From Myxococcales bacterium (lineage in GTDB: Bacteria > Myxococcota_A > UBA796 > GCA-2862545): a stretch of 64,000 nt of DNA. Made by a program: the position numbers and the translations under genes. Of this stretch, positions 60,001 through 64,000 are shown piece after piece (position 1 is the stretch's first letter; each line of letters opens with the position of its first letter). The notes beneath the pieces were generated by a model. That model saw nothing but the letters and a program-made list of their open reading frames with translations, did not search any database and was not told the DNA's origin. The stretch covers positions 50,085-114,084 of the forward strand of contig JAHQVJ010000248.1 in assembly GCA_019634415.1 (NCBI GenBank), written 5' to 3'.

Positions 60001-60321
60001 CAGGCCGCCTCGGCTGCGGATCTCCAGCTCGAAGGACTGTCCGCGCACGAGGTCCATGGAGAACCAGAGCAGCTCCTCCTCGATGCCGGCCTGGTGCACG
60101 GAGACCACGCCGGGTACCCGCAGCAGCCGCATGGACTCGAACTCACGCAGGAACCGACGGTCCATCTCGGGTTTCCCCCGCCGACGCACCTTGACGGCCA
60201 CCTCCTGGCCGTCGCTGTCCGTGGCCACGTAGACCGTGGCGGAAGCGCCGTGTCCGAGGGGCTTTCCCAGCCGATAGGGTCCGAGGCGTGTGCCCGGCAC
60301 GATGTCGCTCGTCTCGCTCAC
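57019..60321 (-). CDS. Large Ser/Thr protein kinase with ATPase-like and TPR-like regions (PknK type)
   Basis: 1100 residues. Kinase at about 15-275: LGHGASATVYVATD, VAVKVRRRG, VHRDVKPSNVLV, LDFGIGRYFG, VPYMAPEHLAG and DLFSTGLMIHEAI. A STAND-like NTPase follows (about 310-520): VQILDGPAGSGRSRIAERLQ as P-loop and RPVLIVVHDLERVD as Walker B. From about 640 to the end are TPR-like helical repeats without a membrane helix, so the protein is cytosolic. The layout resembles PknK-like kinases of actinobacteria and myxobacteria. GTG 60321 gives the normal kinase N-terminus. First gene of an operon with the hybrid kinase and phosphatase. Confidence 0.92.
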   Translation of the reverse strand: MSETSDIVPGTRLGPYRLGKPLGHGASATVYVATDSDGQEVAVKVRRRGKPEMDRRFLREFESMRLLRVPGVVSVHQAGIEEELLWFSMDLVRGQSFELEIRSRGGLQERIDAAISLGSQLCSILASLHDAGFVHRDVKPSNVLVDADGEVHVLDFGIGRYFGGVDTLSVTGEVLGTVPYMAPEHLAGLPSDDKLDLFSTGLMIHEAIAGKRERPNTTVGWIPKICLEQMHPLASLFREVPRGLSHLVERMTAVDPWQRPTAREASAALRRVAKVGGSAEWPEPPFVDPGPWWTAVEGCIGNESHAPVQILDGPAGSGRSRIAERLQRMALLQGTWTFHLRCRVDRVGAPLLDLLERLVALLDDPTLAKVVEGDAPVLRHVWPHLPLPQVQTGRGRASMSQVIEAVVRTVMRTAQLRPVLIVVHDLERVDRMTQRAVRHLAKVAGENVGLLLLHESRWASPASRQLVLALQRTHGAGLITVPRLTVQAADHIASSLCPHDPPTFSRPTAAHVVVEASYKALAAWRGEPFAAPDDDVWPLTVRDVPIPGVVFHECVGSQPQSPWVRVVDDNVGFAGPTARRLALPRLGSLKRTAAALASAWERVIGQRRSQIPSDLAAIWLVAGEAGRSWLPAAQAAIRANRSDLFSVSRQWLLLLDTLEQPTQRDQDLEFELALARARAALYTDSVATHEALTELAERRAKTEEHRSRARLLRAELALRRGDVRSALVKALRAGSPNAGAPLDVQVHSLVVALRSRLALGLVREAQTDLSRAQELVAESADPLDAIRLGEVRSELALRTSDLLWCRALCQENIRISTQLHYVRGVAVSARLLGRVLRLLGRRREAEQRVRSAREAFRASGDIVLDADAALALVQLVAERGDALPARRILDETMRRIRRLAMRPLHPTAARLALQVAILTDSVTDAEIALSEITSSDQMDPETPAILVRYWRCKGDIERALAVEESDPGHAFGSILLGIERSRAALQSGQVALVREEASVAAERAKAMGFHELAILASLVLGAVTSTPDESWARLQREATKSHFTEVFLGALEFDARRLHRTDPEAANARWRTLFARAKELGYGPGVAEASSWLAGTPAEH

Positions 60322-60442
60322 CGTACGGAGCTTACTGCACCTCGCAGCGTCGGTGAGGCGGACCGTCCCTGCAGGCAGATACAATCGCCGTCGGGCCGCT
60401 GCACCGCCGCCGAGTGCGTCGATCGGGGCTGGAGGAACGTCG

Positions 60443-61810
60443 ATGGCGAGAGGTGGCGGGGTGTGGGGCGTGGGAGGCTGGCTGGCCGTCGCCGGGTGTG
60501 CGGGCCCAGCGCCCAGTGCTGGGCCGGGGAACGTGCTCGTGCTCCTCACCGACGACCACGGCACCGACAAGGTCGGCGCCTACGCCGAGCATCCCGACCC
60601 GCCCCCCACGCCCCGCATGGACGGGCTCGCGTCCGAGGGGGTGCTGTTCCGCAACGCCTGGGCGGCGCCCACGTGCTCGCCGACGCGAGCGGCGCTGCTC
60701 ACCGGGCGACTGGGGCGTCGCACCGGTGTGGGGGACGCGGTGCAGTTCCAGTCGGGCAAGGAGCTGCCGCTGCGCGAGACGAGCTTGCCCGCCTTGCTCG
60801 CCTCTGGATCGGCTCCCTACGCCACGGCGGCCGTCGGCAAGTGGCACCTGTCGGCCTACAACTCCACCAGTGCCGTGGACCACCCCAACCTCCTCGGCTT
60901 CCAGACCTTCCTCGGCTCCATGGCCAACCTGTACGACGCCGACGTGCCCGACGGTCAGGCCCACAGCTACTTCCACTGGGAGAAGATCACCGACGGTGAC
61001 GTGCGCAAGACGGACGACTACGCCACCACGGTCACGGTGGACGATGCCCTCGAGCAGATCGCCACGTTGCCCGAGCCCTGGTTCGTCTACGTCGCGTTCA
61101 ACGCCCCTCACCGGCCGCTGGACCCGCCGCCCGAGCACCTGCACACCCAGGGGGCGCTGACGCCCGACTCGCCCGAGGGCATGCGCTACCGGGCGGTGGT
61201 TGAGGCCCTCGACACCGAGATCGGTCGTCTGCTCGACGAGATGGATCCCGAGGTGCGCGAGCGCACCACGGTGCTGCTCGCGGGAGACAACGGCACGCCG
61301 TCGCACGCGATCCTCGAGCCCTGGGATCGCAGCCGCGGCAAGCAGACGCCCTTCGAGGGCGGGATCAACGTGCCCTTGATCGTCGCGGGCCCCGACGTGC
61401 AGACGCCGGGCTCGGAGTCGGCAGCGTTGGTCCACGTGATGGACGTCTTCAGTACGGCCTTGGACATCGCGGGGATCGAGGCGCCCGAGGGGTTGGTGCT
61501 CGACAGCGAGTCGTTGCGTCCCTACCTGCAGGACCCGGCCGCACCTGGTCGAGAGGTGCTGTTCACCGAGCGCTTCGTGCCGGTGGGCCCGCCGCCCTAC
61601 AACATCGACTGGCGGATGACGCGCGACGATCGCTTCAAGATCATCGACCGCGACGGAGAGGTCGGCGTGTTCGACCTGATGGGCCGTCACGACGACGGCG
61701 AGCTGCTGGATCTCGACGTGCTCGAGTCCGAGCAGCGAGCCCAGGTCGACGCGCTGTTGACGGTTCACGCGTCGTTTTGGTCCTCCGTTCAGGGGCCCGC
61801 GCCGTTCTGA
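60443..61810 (+). CDS. Sulfatase lipoprotein (arylsulfatase-like)
   Basis: 455 residues. Lipobox LAVAGC (Cys19). Sulfatase core: NVLVLLTDDHGTDKVGAY, then Cys78 in PTCSPTRAALLTG, the CxPxR motif whose Cys becomes formylglycine; GKWHLSAYN, YVAFNAPHRPLDPP and LLAGDNGTPSH carry further metal and sulfate ligands. Hydrolyses sulfate esters, probably of polysaccharides or glycans outside the cell; the maturase is not in this window. ATG 60443 has GGAGGAA eight bases upstream, and TACAAT at 60380-60385 may be its -10. Divergent from the kinase operon. Confidence 0.93.
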   Translation: MARGGGVWGVGGWLAVAGCAGPAPSAGPGNVLVLLTDDHGTDKVGAYAEHPDPPPTPRMDGLASEGVLFRNAWAAPTCSPTRAALLTGRLGRRTGVGDAVQFQSGKELPLRETSLPALLASGSAPYATAAVGKWHLSAYNSTSAVDHPNLLGFQTFLGSMANLYDADVPDGQAHSYFHWEKITDGDVRKTDDYATTVTVDDALEQIATLPEPWFVYVAFNAPHRPLDPPPEHLHTQGALTPDSPEGMRYRAVVEALDTEIGRLLDEMDPEVRERTTVLLAGDNGTPSHAILEPWDRSRGKQTPFEGGINVPLIVAGPDVQTPGSESAALVHVMDVFSTALDIAGIEAPEGLVLDSESLRPYLQDPAAPGREVLFTERFVPVGPPPYNIDWRMTRDDRFKIIDRDGEVGVFDLMGRHDDGELLDLDVLESEQRAQVDALLTVHASFWSSVQGPAPF

Positions 61811-61867
61811 ACCCGACGTCGTGTTCGAACGCTGCTAAGATGTCGGGACCTTCTGTTCGGCAGTGGA

Positions 61868-63898
61868 TTGGATCTCCTCCCCAACTCTGTTCTACGGGAC
61901 GCCTCTCCCACGCTGGACCTCGGTCGCTACGTGCTCTTCGATCAGATCGGTCGAGGGGGAATGGCCGCCGTGTTCCGAGCGTGGGACCACCGGTTGAAGG
62001 TGTGGCGGGCCATCAAGATCATGCTCCCCGAGCTGGCGGAGGACCGCACCCTACGGGAGCGCTTCGCCGCGGAGGCGCACACGCTGGCGCGCCTCGAGCA
62101 CCCTCACCTGGTCCGCGTGTACGACGTCGGCCGAGACGGCTCGGTGCCGTTCCTGGTGATGGAGCTGGTGGAGGGGGGCACGCTGGGGGAGTGGAGTCGG
62201 CGCTTCGGCCCCATGGCTCGGCAGAAGGCGGTCAAGGCCATCTGGCAGGTGGCCACGGGCCTGGGGGCCACCCACAAGCACGGGGTGGTCCACCGGGACG
62301 TGAAGCCGCAGAACGTGCTCATCACGGTCAACGGTAGCTGCAAGCTCGGCGACTTCGGGGTGGCACGGCGGCCCGACACCACCCTGACCGCCCCCGGCAC
62401 GGCGGTGGGCACCATCGGCTACATGGCGCCCGAGCAGCGCAACGACAACCGCGTGGACCACCGAGCCGACATCTACGGCCTCGGCGCCACCCTGTACACC
62501 GTGCTCACGGCGAAGTCTGCTCACGACCTGTTCGCGCTTTCGCAGGACGTGAACATGCTCACGCCCATTCCCGACGTGCTCCGGCCCATCATCATCCGCT
62601 GCTGTGCGTACCGGCCCGAGGATCGGTATGCCACCGTGGAGGAGGTGGAGCTCGCCCTGCGTCTGGCCCTCGACAAGCTCCCTGCGGATCCGCGCTCGGC
62701 CATCGAGCTGACGGCGATGGTGTCGGAGTGGGAGGACCCGCCCACCGCACCGACGCCCCCCACCTACGAGTCCGTCACGCAGCAGGCGTTTCGGGTGGAC
62801 GAGGCCCTGGCTGCGACCGCCGCCGATGCCCCCACGGAGTCGGAGGCCACGACGGCGCTGGACCCCGTGGACGCGCCGCTGCCCTACACGATGCCCGATC
62901 CCGACGACCCACGGGACGACGACGACGACCCCACCTACCTCGAGGTGGACGTCCCCGCCGAGACGCCCCGCAAGCCCGTCACCATCACCGCGGACGGCTC
63001 CTTCGAGCGCGCCTCGCCCGTCGCGGCAGCACCTGCTCCGTCGCCGCCTCCGGCAGCTGCGCCGCCCTCGCAGCCCGCGACCCCAGGGGCCAGGCCCCCC
63101 ACCGTGCCGTCTCTGCCTCCCAAGGCACAGCGGGTCGACAGGGGAGTGGAGCCGGAGTCCTTGCCCCCCCGATCCGAGCCGCGATCCCTGCCCCATGCGG
63201 TGTCTCCGATGCCGGCTCGACCCCCTGGCGGACCGGTCCCCGTGCACAGCCGGTCCTTTGCGTCGCTGCCGCCGAACTCCCTCGGGCCGCGACCCGCTCC
63301 CAGCGGCTGGCCCCTGGAGCCCGGGTCTGCCATGCCTGCGCCGGCCCCCACCACGTCGACCGACATCCGACCCAGGCGGCGTCGACGCACCTTGGCGGCC
63401 CGGCTGGCCCTTCCGGTCGCCCTGCTGTCGGCCTTCGGGATCGGTGCGGTGATCATGCTCATGGGCATGGCAGGGCTCGGGGCCTTCCAGGTGCACGAGG
63501 CGGCCAACCAGGCTCGGCTGTCGCAGGAGCGGCTGTACCAGGTGCTCGGGGTCGAGGACGGCAACGTGGCTCACTGGCTCGACAGCGAGGTCAAGAGCCA
63601 GGAGCTCAAGGCCTCCTACTCCGAGTTCCGCTCCGCCCGCTTCGAGCCCGAGCGACTGCGGCTGGCCATCGCCTTCGTGGACGAGGCCGAGCGACAGCGA
63701 CCCGCGCTGCGGTGGGCGATGGCACCGCTGCGCTACCGGCACACCGGCCGTGTGCTCGACGACTTCCAGCAGACGAGAGAGCGGTACCTGGTGGACGAGT
63801 CGGCCTGGCGCGAGGTCTCGCAGGGCCTGACCGGGCGCCTGGCTTTGTGGTTGCGGCTGGCCAGCGCTCCCCCGCCGCGGGCAGCCGGCGAGCGCTGA
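61868..63898 (+). CDS. Membrane Ser/Thr protein kinase with long Pro-rich linker
   Basis: 676 residues. Kinase domain about 18-285: IGRGGMAAVFRAWD, ATP Lys in AIKIMLPEL, VVHRDVKPQNVLI, LGDFGVARRPD, GYMAPEQRNDN and DIYGLGATLYTVL. A linker of about 230 residues is Pro/Ala/Asp-rich (includes PDPDDPRDDDDDPTYLEVD). One membrane helix follows (LALPVALLSAFGIGAVIMLM, about 515-540), then a helical outward domain of about 130 residues with no known fold. The TTG start at 61868 gives the expected N-terminus; no strong Shine-Dalgarno sequence is seen. A signal received outside could set the kinase inside. Confidence 0.92.
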   Translation: MDLLPNSVLRDASPTLDLGRYVLFDQIGRGGMAAVFRAWDHRLKVWRAIKIMLPELAEDRTLRERFAAEAHTLARLEHPHLVRVYDVGRDGSVPFLVMELVEGGTLGEWSRRFGPMARQKAVKAIWQVATGLGATHKHGVVHRDVKPQNVLITVNGSCKLGDFGVARRPDTTLTAPGTAVGTIGYMAPEQRNDNRVDHRADIYGLGATLYTVLTAKSAHDLFALSQDVNMLTPIPDVLRPIIIRCCAYRPEDRYATVEEVELALRLALDKLPADPRSAIELTAMVSEWEDPPTAPTPPTYESVTQQAFRVDEALAATAADAPTESEATTALDPVDAPLPYTMPDPDDPRDDDDDPTYLEVDVPAETPRKPVTITADGSFERASPVAAAPAPSPPPAAAPPSQPATPGARPPTVPSLPPKAQRVDRGVEPESLPPRSEPRSLPHAVSPMPARPPGGPVPVHSRSFASLPPNSLGPRPAPSGWPLEPGSAMPAPAPTTSTDIRPRRRRRTLAARLALPVALLSAFGIGAVIMLMGMAGLGAFQVHEAANQARLSQERLYQVLGVEDGNVAHWLDSEVKSQELKASYSEFRSARFEPERLRLAIAFVDEAERQRPALRWAMAPLRYRHTGRVLDDFQQTRERYLVDESAWREVSQGLTGRLALWLRLASAPPPRAAGER

Positions 63899-63936
63899 GG
63901 GCCACAGCCGCTGTGGACCGCGGCCGATGGATCCCC

Positions 63937-64000
63937 ATGACGCCCATCCACGACAACCTGAACGTGGTGCGCAGGCACCTGGTGCTGGGACGCTTCGACA
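63937..64000 (+). CDS. Start of a gene cut by the window end
   Basis: ATG 63937 opens a frame (MTPIHDNLNVVRRHLVLGRF) continuing past the last base. An in-frame GTG at 63913 would add eight residues. Too short for a family. It follows the kinase gene on the same strand by 38 bases and may belong with it. Confidence 0.45.
   Translation, partial: MTPIHDNLNVVRRHLVLGRFD

Noticed and set aside
61823..61830. GTTCGAAC palindrome between the sulfatase and kinase genes
   Set aside because: Eight bases, a common chance palindrome, no spacing like the lexA box and no -35/-10 pair around it.

Overview
The window is dense, high-GC bacterial chromosome, about 95% coding. No rRNA, tRNA, CRISPR array, insertion sequence or prophage gene was seen. 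Three eukaryotic-type Ser/Thr kinases (one with an apparent AgmX/PglI-type C-terminus), an FHA protein, a hybrid histidine kinase with a 7TM-type N-terminus, and many small lipoproteins with Thr/Gly/Asp-rich linkers point to an uncultured or poorly studied relative of Myxococcota (former Deltaproteobacteria). This is inference from gene content, not from a marker tree. GTG starts are common and most operon genes overlap by 1-4 bases.

Layout. 0-8 kb: the 5' part of ligA, divergent from an ALDH7-type aldehyde dehydrogenase; then a minus-strand set of rhomboid-like protein, membrane protein, TetR regulator, beta-propeller protein and coiled-coil protein. 8-10.4 kb: a membrane-anchored FHA protein converging on lexA, whose DNA-binding domain carries an in-frame TAG. 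10.6-22.7 kb: seven tightly coupled plus-strand genes (DUF4175 coiled-coil protein, metallopeptidase/TPR/thioredoxin fusion, MoxR ATPase, DUF58, BatA/VWA, DUF4159, GATase-like membrane protein), probably one cell-envelope machine. 22.7-31 kb: DDAH-type amidinotransferase, YdjM-like protein, YbiT-type ABC-F ATPase, two secreted lipoproteins (one a GH5-like enzyme) and a stand-alone EF-G.

31-37 kb: pirin, then a six-gene overlapping minus-strand operon: exported protein, alpha/beta hydrolase lipoprotein, ECF sigma factor, its likely anti-sigma factor, membrane-bound lytic transglycosylase, DUF429 protein. 37-42 kb: aquaporin behind a hairpin that covers its ribosome binding site, a GAF-like membrane protein, a Ser/Thr kinase and a YugP-like membrane zinc peptidase. 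42-48 kb: carA-carB, with a polytopic membrane protein that appears to start at a CTG overlapping the carB stop. 48-54 kb: CAP-domain lipoprotein, PlsB-like acyltransferase, then a TetR regulator with a 16-bp palindrome in its promoter, coupled to a diiron ferritin-like protein and divergent from a double-domain 2-hydroxychromene-2-carboxylate-isomerase-like protein plus a Cys-rich lipoprotein. 54-64 kb: an overlapping Ser/Thr kinase - hybrid histidine kinase - PPP-type phosphatase operon, a sulfatase lipoprotein, another Ser/Thr kinase, and a gene cut by the window end.

Most notable: the lexA nonsense codon next to a near-consensus SOS box; the 12-kb MoxR cluster with its peptidase-TPR-thioredoxin fusion; the kinase/histidine kinase/phosphatase cassette; the sigma/anti-sigma/transglycosylase operon; and two likely CTG start codons at operon junctions.
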